The position numbers and the translations under genes were made by a program. From the NCBI RefSeq assembly GCF_002902305.1, contig NZ_PPPX01000001.1, forward strand, positions 567,655-631,654: a stretch of 64,000 nt of DNA, written 5' to 3'. This DNA comes from Staphylococcus argensis (GTDB lineage: Bacteria > Bacillota > Bacilli > Staphylococcales > Staphylococcaceae). Shown here piece after piece: positions 40,499 through 51,060 of the stretch. Below the pieces are notes generated by a model. It was not told the DNA's origin. It worked only from the letters and a program-made list of their open reading frames with translations, and ran no database searches. Position 1 is the first letter of the stretch. The number at the start of each line of letters is the position of its first letter.

Positions 40499-40823
40499 GA
40501 GTCCGAGATATTAAAAGAACATCTGAAGTGAATTAATATCACCCTTATAATTAATTTTGATTAAATTTTCAATGTATACTCGAGACGCTTGATGGATCTA
40601 AGACCACAACGAAAATCCATTCTTCGAGCTCTTTGAGCGAAAAGAATTAGTTGAGTGTGGTCCTACGCAGTAGTTGACTGAATTCGAGAAGACATTTTGC
40701 TTTCTCGAACTCTAGTCATCTTTGCGGGGGAAACACTACGAAATCATAGATTTCTGTGTTTCTCCCAAGCAAGCGAGAGTTCTAACATTGAAAATTTGGT
40801 ATATTTAATTTTGTCTCAGTCTC
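40499..40823. repeat. Long-form intergenic inverted-repeat element, copy 3
   Basis: The core 40567-40793 is bounded by TTTCAATGT and ACATTGAAA and is closely similar to 19111-19334, including the GTAGTTGACTGA and GAAATCATAGATTTCTGT module. Outer imperfect arms are GAGTCCGAGA (40499-40508) and TCTCAGTCTC (40814-40823). It fills most of the gene-free stretch upstream of zapA. Confidence 0.75.
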
Positions 40824-40854
40824 TTAATTTTCTAAAAGAGATAATGACAACTAC

Positions 40855-40883
40855 TTACATAATAAGGGACTGTCGTGTATAAT
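40855..40883 (+). promoter_or_regulatory. Promoter of zapA-cvpA
   Basis: TTACAT (40855-40860), a 17-bp spacer and TATAAT (40878-40883). Confidence 0.65.
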
Positions 40884-40972
40884 AGTTCGTGATAAATATT
40901 TTACGATAATGAATTTAAATTTGAGATATATTACGAGTTATCAAGATATTATAAAGAGTCAGGAGTTAGATT

Positions 40973-41242
40973 ATGGGAGAGTTCAAGAATCGCATTAATG
41001 TTACTATCAATGACCAGCACTATACAATCGTAGGGGAGGACAACCCTGAACACATTCGACACGTCGCACATCTGGTCGACGAGAAATTGAAAGAATTAGG
41101 TAGTAGAAGTGCAGGATTAGATACGACGCGTAAAGCTATTCTTACTGCAGTGAATGTCATGCACGAGAAAGTTCAGCTTGAAGAAGAGAATCGTCGGTTA
41201 GAACAAAAAATCCAACAGTTGAAACTTAAAGACCACGAATGA
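40973..41242 (+). CDS. zapA: Cell division protein ZapA
   Basis: An 89-residue FtsZ-binding protein that promotes bundling of FtsZ filaments at the division site. The N-terminal globular part (NRINVTINDQHYTIVGEDNP) precedes a long C-terminal coiled coil (about 55-89), as in all ZapA proteins. AGGAG precedes the ATG. It overlaps the start of cvpA by 4 nt. Confidence 0.9.
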   Translation: MGEFKNRINVTINDQHYTIVGEDNPEHIRHVAHLVDEKLKELGSRSAGLDTTRKAILTAVNVMHEKVQLEEENRRLEQKIQQLKLKDHE

Positions 41243-41760
41243 TTCTAGATATTATACTTATCCTGTTTCTACTGATTATTGGGACGAGTGGCTTCCGTAA
41301 CGGTCTGTGGTTAAGTTTCATCAACTTTGTCTGTAGTGCGGTAGCTGTCTTTCTTGGCTACAAATTCTACACACAGGTTGCGAATAAATTAGATTTATTT
41401 ATTCCATTCCCTAAGACGAAAGCATACGATATGACATATGCCTTTGAGTTCAGCAATCTACAGCAGCGTTTTAATGATGTGATTGCTTTTATCATCGTGG
41501 TCTTTATTGCGCGATTGATATTGCATATCGTCATCGGCGTATTTGGTAATATGATGCAGTCAGGACGTAGTACACTTCTCAGCCGCCTGTTGGGGCTTGT
41601 TCCGAGTATTATCATCGCACTGTTTATAGCAACACTAGGCGTCTATATTATTGCTTTATATCCTGATGCGCATCTACAGCATCAATTAGCTACATCGAAA
41701 CTCGCAGAATTGATTCTTTATCACATTCCTTATATCTCAAACTTTATACAGCACTTATAA
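41239..41760 (+). CDS. CvpA family membrane protein
   Basis: A 173-residue protein with four hydrophobic helices (about 3-20, 23-45, 78-100 and 118-140). It belongs to the CvpA/colicin V production family, named after an E. coli gene; its true role is unknown. The N-terminal ILDIILILFLLIIGTSGFRN and Gly-Arg-rich loop RSTLLSRLLGLVPS are typical. It follows zapA with a 4-nt overlap, and polX follows within about 100 nt, the standard Firmicutes order. Confidence 0.82.
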   Translation: MILDIILILFLLIIGTSGFRNGLWLSFINFVCSAVAVFLGYKFYTQVANKLDLFIPFPKTKAYDMTYAFEFSNLQQRFNDVIAFIIVVFIARLILHIVIGVFGNMMQSGRSTLLSRLLGLVPSIIIALFIATLGVYIIALYPDAHLQHQLATSKLAELILYHIPYISNFIQHL

Positions 41761-41857
41761 ATATAATGAAGAAACGTAACGGTCAGGGCATGTGTTATTT
41801 TGCGATAGAGTGAAATAACGCTACGTCGTCTTGACCTTTTTCTATGAGGTGATCCTA

Positions 41858-43567
41858 ATGACGAAGAAAGATGTTATTCAATTACTAGAACGAATTGCGA
41901 CTTATATGGAACTGAAGGGAGAGAACACGTTCAAAGTCTCTGCCTATCGTAAAGCCGCACAATCGCTAGAAATCGATGAGCGCACTTTAGACGAAATCGA
42001 TGACGTGACTGAGTTGAAAGGCATTGGTAAAGGTGTAGGCGAGGTCATCAATGAATATCGCGAAACGGGAGCGTCGAGCACGCTCAAGACTTTACAGGGC
42101 GAGGTGCCTGAAGGTTTAATTCCTTTACTCAAGATTCAAGGTTTAGGTAGTAAAAAGATTTCCAAACTTTATAAAGAGCTCAACATCACTGATAAAGCTT
42201 CATTACAAGAGGCGTGTGAAGCAGGTAAAGTGAGTGAGCTCAGTGGTTTCGCTAAGAAGACGGAACAGAATATATTAGAAGCGGTAAAAGCGTTAGGTGC
42301 GAAGAAGGACAAGTATCCAATTGACCTAATGCGAGGTTTAAGTCGTGAAATCAACCAATATTTAGAACAACTCACTGATATCGAACAATATGAAGTAGCA
42401 GGTAGCTTCAGACGTTTTAAAGAAGAAAGTAAAGACTTAGATTACATTATCAGTACGACAGCACCTGATAGTGTTCAACAGCAATTACTTGAAATTCCTA
42501 ACAAAGTTAAAGAAGTTGCAGTAGGGCAAACGAAGATTTCCCTAGAACTGACATATGACGATGAAACGATAGGTGTCGATTTCCGCTTGATTGAACCGTC
42601 AGCCTTTTACCATACATTGCAACACTTTACAGGGTCTAAAGATCACAACATCCGCATTCGTCAGCTTGCCAAAGAAAGAGATGAGAAGATTAGCGAATAT
42701 GGTATTGAGAAAGCATCTGGCGAATTGATTCAGTATCAAAGTGAAGCGGAGATTTACGCACACTATGGGCATGAGTGGATTGCGCCTGCAATGCGTGAAG
42801 ATGGAAGTGAATTCGACAAAGACCTCTCAGATATCATTCAGTTAGATGACATTCGTGGTGATATCCATATGCATACGACCGCGAGTGATGGAGCGATGAG
42901 TTTGCGTGAAATGGTCGAAGCGAATATTGCGAAGGGTTACGAGTTTATGATGATTACAGATCACTCTCGTAGCTTGAAAGTTGCGAACGGTCTATCTGCA
43001 GAGCGGTTATTACGTCAACATGAAGAGATTCAACAGCTCAATGAGGAATATCCAGAAATCGATATTTATTCAGGTACAGAGATGGATATTCTTCCAGACG
43101 GCAGTATGGATTATGACGATGAAGTGTTAGCACAGTTGGATTACGTGATTGCGTCTATCCACCAAAGTTTCAATCAGTCTCAAGAAGACATTATGCACCG
43201 TTTAGAACAAGCATGTCGTAACCCTTATGTGCGTCATATCGCGCATCCAACAGGTCGTATTATCGGTAAAAGACCAGGTTATGAACCTGATATCGAGCAA
43301 TTGTGTCAACTTGCAGAAGAAACTGGAACTGTGCTCGAAATTAACGCGAATCCGAAACGATTAGACTTAAATGCTAAAGTGGTGCGTCAAAATCCTAACT
43401 TAATGTTGACGATTAATACGGATGCGCATCATACGGATCACTTAGAGTTTATGAAGTATGGTGTCGCTACGGCGCAGAAAGGATTTGTCCAAAAATCTCG
43501 TGTAATCAATACATTTTCTCGAGAAGCATTTAAGGATTTTGTAAAAGGTGAGAAAAATAAGAAATAG
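41858..43567 (+). CDS. polX: DNA polymerase X family protein with PHP domain
   Basis: A repair polymerase with 3'-5' exonuclease and AP-endonuclease activities located in the PHP domain of bacterial family members. With Met 41858 it has 569 residues: helix-hairpin-helix motifs (ELKGIGKGVGEVI and KIQGLGSKKI), the nucleotidyltransferase centre GSFRRFKEESKDLDYII, and a C-terminal PHP domain with DIHMHTTASDG, DHS and AHPTGR metal ligands. GAGGTGA precedes Met 41858; the frame is open further upstream but lacks a ribosome site. Confidence 0.9.
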   Translation: MTKKDVIQLLERIATYMELKGENTFKVSAYRKAAQSLEIDERTLDEIDDVTELKGIGKGVGEVINEYRETGASSTLKTLQGEVPEGLIPLLKIQGLGSKKISKLYKELNITDKASLQEACEAGKVSELSGFAKKTEQNILEAVKALGAKKDKYPIDLMRGLSREINQYLEQLTDIEQYEVAGSFRRFKEESKDLDYIISTTAPDSVQQQLLEIPNKVKEVAVGQTKISLELTYDDETIGVDFRLIEPSAFYHTLQHFTGSKDHNIRIRQLAKERDEKISEYGIEKASGELIQYQSEAEIYAHYGHEWIAPAMREDGSEFDKDLSDIIQLDDIRGDIHMHTTASDGAMSLREMVEANIAKGYEFMMITDHSRSLKVANGLSAERLLRQHEEIQQLNEEYPEIDIYSGTEMDILPDGSMDYDDEVLAQLDYVIASIHQSFNQSQEDIMHRLEQACRNPYVRHIAHPTGRIIGKRPGYEPDIEQLCQLAEETGTVLEINANPKRLDLNAKVVRQNPNLMLTINTDAHHTDHLEFMKYGVATAQKGFVQKSRVINTFSREAFKDFVKGEKNKK

Positions 43568-43576
43568 AGGGATTGT

Positions 43577-45928
43577 ATGAGACAAAAATCACTAGATGTC
43601 TTAGAATTCGATAAGATTAAAACGATGGTTGAAGAAGAAGCAGTCAGCGACTTGGGTCAAGTTAAAGCTCGAGAGATGGCACCTCAAGTCGACCGTTCAA
43701 CTGTCATATTTCAAATGGATGAAACAGATGAAATCGCTCAAATCTATAATAAATTGCGTTTACCTAGCCTCAGTGGGTTATCTCAAATTAAACCGTTCAT
43801 ACGTCGATCTCAAATCGGTGGTGTCTTAAATGTATCAGAGCTGAATACGATTAAACGTTTGATTCAAGTTCAGAATCAATTCAAGACATTTTACGCACAA
43901 CTATTGGAAGACGATGAAGAGGTCGTTCACTATCCTATCTTGCATGACCGCATGAATCAGCTGCCGGTGTTAACAGACTTGTATCGCACGATTCATGATA
44001 AGTGTGATGCGCACGATTTATATGATCATGCGAGTACGACACTTCAAAGTATTCGCAGTAAGATTTCGAGTACATCACATCGCATACGTCAGAATTTAGA
44101 TAAGATCGTTAAGAGTCAATCGAATCAGAAGAAACTGTCAGACGCGATTGTGACAGTGAGAAACGATCGTAACGTTATTCCAGTTAAAGCGGAGTATCGC
44201 CAAGATTTCAACGGTATCGTGCATGACCAATCTTCTTCGGGTCAAACGCTCTATATCGAGCCTTCCTCAGTAGTAGAGATGAACAACCAAATCAGTCGTT
44301 TACGCAACGATGAAGCGGTAGAACGCGAGCGTATATTGACCGAATTGACAGCTGAAGTTGCCGCTGAGGCAGATGGTTGTTTGACTGCTGAGCAAATTAT
44401 GGGTCAAATCGATTTCCTGACAGCGAAAGCACGCTATGCTCGTAAGATTAAAGCGACGAAACCTGAATTTACTGAGGACCGTTCTGTATACTTGCCGAAA
44501 GCATTCCACCCGCTGTTAGACCAAGAGACGGTGGTAGCCAATACGATTGAGTTTGCAGAGGACGTTGAAACCGTGATTATTACGGGTCCAAACACAGGTG
44601 GTAAGACGGTTACGCTCAAGACGTTAGGCCTCATCATTATTATGGCGCAAGCAGGTTTACTGATTCCTACTTTAGATGGAAGTAAGTTAGGTATTTTTGA
44701 AAATGTGTACTGTGATATCGGTGATGAACAATCTATCGAGCAGTCACTATCGACTTTCTCTTCTCATATGAAGAACATCGTCTCTATTCTTGAAGAAGCG
44801 ACACCGAATAGCTTGATTCTTTTTGATGAGCTCGGTGCAGGTACGGATCCAAGCGAAGGTGCGGCATTAGCGATGAGTATTCTGGATTACGTACATGATA
44901 TCGGTTCACTCGTGATGGCGACGACACACTATCCTGAGCTGAAAGCGTATAGCTACAATCGAGAAGGTGTGATGAATGCGAGTGTGGAATTTGACGTGAA
45001 TACGTTAAGTCCGACATACAAATTGTTAATGGGTGTACCTGGTCGTTCCAACGCTTTCGATATTTCTAAAAAGCTCGGGTTAGGTATGAAGATTATTTCT
45101 AAAGCGAAGACGATGATTGGGCATGATGAACAAGAAATTAATAATATGATTGAATCACTCGAGAAGAACTCTAAACGTGTCGATGAACAACGCATTGAAC
45201 TCGATCGACTTTTACGAGAAGCACAAGACACACATGATGAACTAGAACAGCAGTACACGAAATTCAAAAATTATGAACAACATCTCATGAACGAAGCACG
45301 AGACAAGGCAAACCAACGTGTGAAAGCTGCGACGAAAGAAGCCGATCAAATCTTAAAAGACTTACGTCACATGCGTGACAAAAAAGGTGCTGACGTTAAA
45401 GAACACGAACTCATCGACAAGAAAAAACATCTTGAGGATCAATATGAAGAAAAATCACTCAAAAAAGATGTCAAAAAACAAAAATGGGATGAAATCCATG
45501 CTGGTGATGAAGTAAAAGTCTTAACGTATGGTCAAAAAGGTGAAGTGTTAGAACTCGTAGGCGATGATGAAGCGGTCGTACAAATGGGTATTATTAAGAT
45601 GAAATTACCGCTCAAAGATTTAGAGAAAAAGAAAAAAGAGAAACAGCAACCTACTAAAATGGTTAAACGTCACAATCGCCAAAATGTGAAAATGGAACTC
45701 GATTTACGAGGTTATCGTTATGAAGAAGCACTCGTAGAACTCGATCAATATTTAGATCAAGCTGTGCTCAGCAATTATGAACAAGTGTATATTATTCATG
45801 GTAAAGGTACCGGCGCTTTACAAAAAGGCGTTCAAGAACACTTGAAACGACACAAAAGTGTTGCTTCATATCGTAATGGAATGCCGAGCGAAGGTGGCTT
45901 CGGAGTGACAGTGGCGCAGTTGAAATAA
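43577..45928 (+). CDS. mutS2: MutS2 / RqcU-type ATPase with Smr domain
   Basis: A 783-residue MutS-family ATPase without the mismatch-recognition domain. Walker A GPNTGGKT is at about 336-343 and Walker B in [17 protein letters not shown]; a long coiled coil (about 520-640) and a C-terminal Smr nuclease domain (about 708-783, with LDLRGYR and HGKGTGAL) follow. Family members suppress homologous recombination, and B. subtilis MutS2 also splits collided ribosomes. It lies 9 nt after polX and is probably co-transcribed. Confidence 0.94.
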   Translation: MRQKSLDVLEFDKIKTMVEEEAVSDLGQVKAREMAPQVDRSTVIFQMDETDEIAQIYNKLRLPSLSGLSQIKPFIRRSQIGGVLNVSELNTIKRLIQVQNQFKTFYAQLLEDDEEVVHYPILHDRMNQLPVLTDLYRTIHDKCDAHDLYDHASTTLQSIRSKISSTSHRIRQNLDKIVKSQSNQKKLSDAIVTVRNDRNVIPVKAEYRQDFNGIVHDQSSSGQTLYIEPSSVVEMNNQISRLRNDEAVERERILTELTAEVAAEADGCLTAEQIMGQIDFLTAKARYARKIKATKPEFTEDRSVYLPKAFHPLLDQETVVANTIEFAEDVETVIITGPNTGGKTVTLKTLGLIIIMAQAGLLIPTLDGSKLGIFENVYCDIGDEQSIEQSLSTFSSHMKNIVSILEEATPNSLILFDELGAGTDPSEGAALAMSILDYVHDIGSLVMATTHYPELKAYSYNREGVMNASVEFDVNTLSPTYKLLMGVPGRSNAFDISKKLGLGMKIISKAKTMIGHDEQEINNMIESLEKNSKRVDEQRIELDRLLREAQDTHDELEQQYTKFKNYEQHLMNEARDKANQRVKAATKEADQILKDLRHMRDKKGADVKEHELIDKKKHLEDQYEEKSLKKDVKKQKWDEIHAGDEVKVLTYGQKGEVLELVGDDEAVVQMGIIKMKLPLKDLEKKKKEKQQPTKMVKRHNRQNVKMELDLRGYRYEEALVELDQYLDQAVLSNYEQVYIIHGKGTGALQKGVQEHLKRHKSVASYRNGMPSEGGFGVTVAQLK

Positions 45929-45963
45929 TGTTGAGCAATAGGTATGCAGTAATGGTCAAATTC

Positions 45964-45972
45964 TGTTATAAT
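45964..45972 (+). promoter_or_regulatory. Extended -10 promoter of trxA
   Basis: TGT-TATAAT at 45964-45972 without a clear -35. The transcript starts about 25-30 nt before the trxA start. Confidence 0.55.
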
Positions 45973-46008
45973 TTCCACATCATTTGATATTAAGGAGGAT
46001 TGGCATTT

Positions 46009-46323
46009 ATGGCAATCGTAAAAGTAACTGATTCAAACTTTGATGAAAACATTCAATCAGGCGTAAACTTAGTTGACTTCTGGGCAACTTGGTGCGGACC
46101 ATGTAAAATGATTGCACCAGTTTTAGAAGAACTTGCCGAAGACTTCGACGGAAAAGCAAACATTTTAAAATTAGACGTAGATGAAAATCCATCAACAGCA
46201 GCTAAATTTGAAGTAATGAGTATTCCAACATTAATCTTATTCAAAGATGGCGAACCTGTAGATAAAGTAGTAGGGTTCCAACCTAAAGAGAACTTAGCTG
46301 AAGTAATTGAGAAACATCTATAA
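46009..46323 (+). CDS. trxA: Thioredoxin
   Basis: A 104-residue cytosolic disulfide reductase with the active site WCGPCK (Cys28 and Cys31), the conserved buried Asp in NLVDFWA, and the cis-Pro in MSIPT. It keeps ribonucleotide reductase, peroxidases and other proteins reduced. A TTG at 46000 is in frame but lies only 1 nt from the AGGAGG, so ATG 46009 is chosen. It has its own promoter and terminator. Confidence 0.96.
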   Translation: MAIVKVTDSNFDENIQSGVNLVDFWATWCGPCKMIAPVLEELAEDFDGKANILKLDVDENPSTAAKFEVMSIPTLILFKDGEPVDKVVGFQPKENLAEVIEKHL

Positions 46324-46340
46324 TTAAATGACGACCCAGT

Positions 46341-46376
46341 AGGCTGAGACATCACGATGTTTCAGCCTTTTTTAAC
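46341..46376 (+). terminator. Terminator of trxA
   Basis: AGGCTGA-g-ACATC pairs with GATGT-t-TCAGCCT, followed by TTTTTT. Confidence 0.85.
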
Positions 46377-46525
46377 TGTAAGATGAAGCAGATTATTTTC
46401 AGAAATTCAATCAAAGGCCGTCTAAAGTTGAGATACAAGGGTATGAAGCTAACGTGATGCTCTGGGAATGGTATCCCAGGCTTATTTGTGCGGAATAAAC
46501 TACGCTTTGAGAAGGGAGGTACATG

Positions 46526-48316
46526 ATGGAAACGTATAAGGAAGAAATTAAGAATAAGTTGTCGGTCGTTCCCATGGAGCCAGGTTGTTACTTGATGAAA
46601 GATCGTAATGACCAAGTGATTTACGTGGGAAAAGCGAAAAAGCTGCGTAATCGTCTACGTTCCTACTTCACGGGGGCGCATGATACGAAGACAACGCGCT
46701 TAGTGGCAGAAATTCGCAATTTCGAGTTTATCGTGACTTCTGATGAAACAGAGTCACTATTACTGGAACTGAATTTAATCAAACAATACCAGCCTCGTTA
46801 TAATATTCTGCTGAAAGATGATAAAAGCTATCCTTTCATTAAGATTACGAAAGAGAAATATCCACGACTCGTCGTGACCCGTAGAGTTAAAAAAGGTACA
46901 GGAAAGTACTTTGGACCTTATCCAAATGCTTACTCTGCGCAAGAAACGAAAAAGTTGCTGGACCGCATTTATCCATTCCGCAAATGTGACAAAATGCCGG
47001 ATAAACTTTGCCTTTATTATCATATCGGGCAATGTCTCGGACCGTGTGTCTATGATGTAGATTTAGAAAAATATGCAGAAATGACACGTGAAATTAGCGA
47101 TTTCTTAAATGGTGAGGATCAGACCATTTTAAAAAATCTCGAAAATCGCATGCAAAAGGCGAGTGAAGATTTAGATTTTGAACAAGCGAAAGAATATCGT
47201 GACTTGATTCAGCATATCCATAATCTCACGCGCAAGCAGAAGATTATGTCACCCGACAAATCTACACGCGATGTCTTTGGCTACAGTGTGTCGAAGGGTT
47301 GGATGTGTGTGCAAGTCTTCTTTATTCGTCAAGGAAATATGATCAAGCGCGATGCGACGATGATTCCTTTGCAGCAAACTGAAGAAGAGGAATTCTATAC
47401 GTTTATCGGTCAATTCTACGAACTCAACCAGCATTTATTGCCAAAAGAAGTTCATGTACCGAAGAATTTAGATAAAAATATCATTAAATCAGTTGTAGAT
47501 ACTAAGGTTGTGCAACCTGTCCGTGGTAAAAAGAAAGAAATGGTCGATCTGGCCAATCACAATGCAGAAGTGTCACTGGATAACAAATTTGAACTCATCG
47601 CGCGAGATGAATCACGAACAGTAAAAGCGATCGAGGAGTTAGGCGACCGTATGGGTATTCAAACACCTATACGAATTGAAGCGTTTGATAACTCGAATAT
47701 TCAAGGTGTCGATCCTGTATCCGCAATGGTGTCTTTCGTCGATGGCAAGCCTAATAAGAAAGGTTATCGGAAGTACAAGATTAAGACTGTGGAAGGTCCT
47801 GATGACTACAAATCGATGCGCGAAGTCGTGCGTCGTCGTTATACACGTGTGCTCAATGAGGGCACGCCGTTACCCGATTTAATCATCGTTGACGGTGGTA
47901 AGGGACACATGAGTGGCGTAATCGATGTGCTCGAGAATGAGTTAGGTTTGGATATCCCGGTTGCAGGTTTGCGTAAAAATGACAAACACCGTACGTCTGA
48001 AATTCTTTATGGTGAACAAGCTGAAGTTGTACCATTGAAGAAGAATAGTCAGGCCTTTTATCTACTTCAACGCATTCAAGATGAAGTGCATCGTTTCGCC
48101 ATTACTTTCCATCGTCAGACAAGACAGAAATCCGGTTTGAAATCCGTGTTGGATACTGTCGATGGTATAGGAGCGAAACGTAAGACGCGCCTCTTGCGTA
48201 CTTTCGGTTCTATTAAAAAGATGCGAGAAGCACCAATTGAAGATTTGAAAGGCGCAGGTTTACCGCAAAAGGTTGCAGAAAACCTACAAGCAGCTTTAGA
48301 GGAGAAAAAATCTTAA
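46526..48316 (+). CDS. uvrC: Excinuclease ABC subunit C
   Basis: The nuclease of nucleotide excision repair; it cuts 3' and then 5' of the lesion in the UvrB-DNA complex. It has 596 residues: GIY-YIG domain (about 15-95, [19 protein letters not shown]), a Cys-rich loop ([21 protein letters not shown]), a UVR domain (about 200-235), the RNase-H-like domain ([24 protein letters not shown]) and C-terminal helix-hairpin-helix motifs. Two adjacent ATG codons exist; GGAGG spaces better to the second. Very similar to S. aureus UvrC. Confidence 0.95.
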   Translation: METYKEEIKNKLSVVPMEPGCYLMKDRNDQVIYVGKAKKLRNRLRSYFTGAHDTKTTRLVAEIRNFEFIVTSDETESLLLELNLIKQYQPRYNILLKDDKSYPFIKITKEKYPRLVVTRRVKKGTGKYFGPYPNAYSAQETKKLLDRIYPFRKCDKMPDKLCLYYHIGQCLGPCVYDVDLEKYAEMTREISDFLNGEDQTILKNLENRMQKASEDLDFEQAKEYRDLIQHIHNLTRKQKIMSPDKSTRDVFGYSVSKGWMCVQVFFIRQGNMIKRDATMIPLQQTEEEEFYTFIGQFYELNQHLLPKEVHVPKNLDKNIIKSVVDTKVVQPVRGKKKEMVDLANHNAEVSLDNKFELIARDESRTVKAIEELGDRMGIQTPIRIEAFDNSNIQGVDPVSAMVSFVDGKPNKKGYRKYKIKTVEGPDDYKSMREVVRRRYTRVLNEGTPLPDLIIVDGGKGHMSGVIDVLENELGLDIPVAGLRKNDKHRTSEILYGEQAEVVPLKKNSQAFYLLQRIQDEVHRFAITFHRQTRQKSGLKSVLDTVDGIGAKRKTRLLRTFGSIKKMREAPIEDLKGAGLPQKVAENLQAALEEKKS

Positions 48317-48326
48317 ATTTTAGGGT

Positions 48327-48341
48327 ATGAGAATCATTCTC
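48327..48341. promoter_or_regulatory. Fur-like 7-1-7 palindrome upstream of sdhC
   Basis: TGAGAAT-C-ATTCTCA is a perfect 7-1-7 inverted repeat and differs from the Fur/PerR consensus TGATAATnATTATCA by one symmetrical change. Flanking bases extend the dyad to 12 bp with one mismatch (48322-48346). There is no T-run, so it is not a normal terminator, though it could mark the uvrC 3' end. Confidence 0.5.
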
Positions 48342-48364
48342 ATGCCCAAAAGTCCTCTAATTAG

Positions 48365-48373
48365 TGTTACAAT
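48365..48373 (+). promoter_or_regulatory. Extended -10 promoter upstream of sdhC
   Basis: TGT-TACAAT at 48365-48373, just downstream of the Fur-like palindrome. It would give a leader of about 245 nt for sdhCAB. Confidence 0.5.
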
Positions 48374-48407
48374 GTGTATAAAGCAGATTTCTTTTTTTTA
48401 AGATATG

Positions 48408-48421
48408 TGGAAGCGTTTTCT
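48408..48421. promoter_or_regulatory. Candidate cre (CcpA) site upstream of sdhCAB
   Basis: TGGAAGCGTTTTCT agrees with the cre consensus TGWAANCGNTNWCA at 12 of 14 positions and lies about 30 nt downstream of the proposed transcript start, a repressing position. TCA-cycle genes are common CcpA targets in staphylococci. Confidence 0.5.
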
Positions 48422-48627
48422 AATTGAGAAATATTATCTCTTATTTTTAAACCTATTCGTGATGTGATTTAAATGTAATCATCAATCATTTGGGCATACA
48501 ATATAGGATGGTTTTGGAAATAAGTGATGGAAGCGAGTTAGTGAACACGACTGCATCATTTTAGGGCGTAAAAAAAGATATCTAAAAAAGAAATCGAAAT
48601 TAATAGTTTTTCAGGGGGGACTTCCTT

Positions 48628-49242
48628 TTGGCTTATACAAAAAATCAATTCTATCTTAGACGTCTGCACTCGCTGCTAGGCGTAATCCCTATCGGTGGAT
48701 TTTTACTTATCCACTTGCTTGTTAACCATCAAGCAACTAAAGGGGCTGAAGCTTTCAACCATGCAGCAGGATTTATGGAATCACTACCGTTCTTAATCGT
48801 ATTGGAATTCTTATTCATTTATATTCCATTAGTTTATCACGGTGTGTATGGGGTACATATCGCATTTACGGCACAAGTTAACGTTGGACATTATTCACAA
48901 TTCAGAAACGTAATGTTCTTCTTACAACGTATAACTGGTATCATTTCATTTATCTTTATTGCGATTCACCTATGGCAAACACGTCTTCAAAAAGCATTTG
49001 GTGGCCACGAAGTGAACTACAATATGGTACATGACTTTGCACAACATCCTGGTTGGTTAATCGCATACATCATTGGTATCTTATCTGTAGTATTCCACTT
49101 CTCAAATGGTTTATGGTCATTCTTAGTAACTTGGGGTGTATTACAATCTAAGTTCTCTCAACGTGTCTTCACTTGGGTATCTTTAATTGTATTCCTCATC
49201 TTAGGTTACATTGGTGTAAGTGCAATTATCGCGTTCGTATAA
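48628..49242 (+). CDS. sdhC: Succinate dehydrogenase cytochrome b558 subunit
   Basis: The membrane anchor of complex II, which carries two b-type hemes and reduces menaquinone. It has 204 residues with five membrane helices and conserved His residues in FLLIHLLVNH, YHGVYGVH, FIAIHLWQ and VVFHFSNG. The start is TTG 48628, supported by GGGGGGA 7 nt upstream; no suitable ATG exists. It is the first gene of sdhCAB, with a long leader that holds a cre-like site. Confidence 0.94.
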   Translation: MAYTKNQFYLRRLHSLLGVIPIGGFLLIHLLVNHQATKGAEAFNHAAGFMESLPFLIVLEFLFIYIPLVYHGVYGVHIAFTAQVNVGHYSQFRNVMFFLQRITGIISFIFIAIHLWQTRLQKAFGGHEVNYNMVHDFAQHPGWLIAYIIGILSVVFHFSNGLWSFLVTWGVLQSKFSQRVFTWVSLIVFLILGYIGVSAIIAFV

Positions 49243-49293
49243 ATATATAAGTTTAATTTAGTCTTTAGAGTATAACTAGGGGAGTGACAATTT

Positions 49294-51060
49294 ATGGCAG
49301 AGAAAAAAATAATTGTTGTCGGTGGAGGACTTGCCGGTCTGATGTCAACAATTAAAGCAGCGGAACAAGGTGCACACGTAGATTTATTCTCACTTGTTCC
49401 AGTTAAACGTTCGCACTCAGTATGTGCGCAAGGTGGTATTAACGGGGCAGTTAATACGAAAGGTGAAGGTGACTCACCTTGGATTCACTTCGACGATACA
49501 GTTTATGGTGGGGACTTCTTAGCAAACCAACCACCAGTTAAAGCAATGACTGAAGCTGCGCCGAAGATCATCCACTTATTAGACCGTATGGGTGTTATGT
49601 TCAACCGTACAAACGAAGGTTTATTAGACTTCCGTCGTTTCGGTGGAACACTCCATCACCGTACTGCATACGCAGGTGCAACTACAGGTCAACAACTTCT
49701 TTATGCATTAGACGAACAAGTACGTAGCTTTGAAGTAGACGGCTTAGTAACGAAATACGAAGGTTGGGAATTCCTTGGTATCGTTAAAGGCGAAGATGAC
49801 AGTGCGAGAGGTATCGTAGCGCAGGATATGACTTCATCTGAAATCAAATCATTCGGTTCAGATGCGGTAATCATGGCTACAGGTGGCCCTGGTATCATCT
49901 TCGGTAAGACTACAAACTCAATGATTAACACTGGTTCAGCTGCATCTGTTGTTTACCAACAAGGTGCGAAATACGCGAACGGTGAATTTATCCAAATCCA
50001 CCCAACTGCAATCCCTGGTGACGACAAATTACGTCTCATGAGTGAGTCTGCACGTGGTGAAGGTGGACGTATTTGGACTTATAAAGATGGTAAACCATGG
50101 TACTTCTTAGAAGAGAAATATCCAGACTATGGTAACTTGGTACCACGTGACATCGCGACACGTGAAATCTTTGATGTCTGTGTAAACCAAAAATTAGGTA
50201 TCAACGGTGAAAACATGGTCTACCTTGACTTATCTCACAAAGACCCACATGAGTTAGACGTTAAATTGGGTGGTATCATCGAGATTTATGAAAAATTCAC
50301 TGGTGATGACCCACGTAAAGTACCTATGAAGATCTTCCCAGCAGTACACTACTCAATGGGTGGTCTATACGTAGACTACGATCAAATGACTAACATTAAA
50401 GGTCTCTTCGCTGCAGGTGAATGTGATTACTCACAACATGGTGGTAACCGTTTAGGTGCCAACTCGCTATTATCAGCAATCTACGGTGGTACAGTTGCTG
50501 GTCCAAACGCAGTGAAATACGTAGAAGATATCGAAGACACATACAAAGATATGGATGACAGTATTTATGAACGTCGTGTTCAAGAAGAACAAGAACGTTT
50601 CGATAAATTACTCAACATGAAAGGTTCAGAGAACGCATACAAATTGCATAAAGAACTTGGTGAAATCATGACAGCTAATGTAACAGTTGTACGTGATAAC
50701 AAGAAATTACTTGAAACAGATAAGAAAATCCAAGAGTTAATGAAACGTTACGAAGATATCGATATTGAAGATACTCAAACTTGGAGTAACCAAGCAGTAT
50801 TCTTCACTCGCCAATTATGGAACATGTTACAATTAGCACGTGTTATCACTATTGGTGCATACAACCGTAATGAATCTCGTGGTGCACACTACAAACCAGA
50901 ATTCCCAGATCGTAACGACGATGAATGGTTGAAGACAACATTAGCTGAATATCAAGGTAAGCACGAAGCGCCTAAATTCACTTATGAAGATGTAGATATC
51001 AGCTTTATTGAACCTCGTAAACGTGACTACACTAAAAAGTCTAAAGGAGGTAAAAAATAA
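49294..51060 (+). CDS. sdhA: Succinate dehydrogenase flavoprotein subunit
   Basis: It oxidises succinate to fumarate with covalently bound FAD. The 588-residue protein has the N-terminal FAD fold VVGGGLAGL, the His that binds FAD in RSHSVCAQGG (His41), the catalytic Arg/His segments, and HGGNRLGANSLL near the C-terminal FAD contact. The Gly-rich ribosome site GGGGAG precedes the ATG. Its stop overlaps the sdhB start (TAATG). Confidence 0.97.
   Translation: MAEKKIIVVGGGLAGLMSTIKAAEQGAHVDLFSLVPVKRSHSVCAQGGINGAVNTKGEGDSPWIHFDDTVYGGDFLANQPPVKAMTEAAPKIIHLLDRMGVMFNRTNEGLLDFRRFGGTLHHRTAYAGATTGQQLLYALDEQVRSFEVDGLVTKYEGWEFLGIVKGEDDSARGIVAQDMTSSEIKSFGSDAVIMATGGPGIIFGKTTNSMINTGSAASVVYQQGAKYANGEFIQIHPTAIPGDDKLRLMSESARGEGGRIWTYKDGKPWYFLEEKYPDYGNLVPRDIATREIFDVCVNQKLGINGENMVYLDLSHKDPHELDVKLGGIIEIYEKFTGDDPRKVPMKIFPAVHYSMGGLYVDYDQMTNIKGLFAAGECDYSQHGGNRLGANSLLSAIYGGTVAGPNAVKYVEDIEDTYKDMDDSIYERRVQEEQERFDKLLNMKGSENAYKLHKELGEIMTANVTVVRDNKKLLETDKKIQELMKRYEDIDIEDTQTWSNQAVFFTRQLWNMLQLARVITIGAYNRNESRGAHYKPEFPDRNDDEWLKTTLAEYQGKHEAPKFTYEDVDISFIEPRKRDYTKKSKGGKK

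Noticed and set aside
46393-46411. Sequence resembling a CodY box (TATTTTCAGAAATTC) between trxA and uvrC
   Set aside because: Three differences from the 15-bp consensus in AT-rich DNA is within chance, and it is not placed on a clear promoter.
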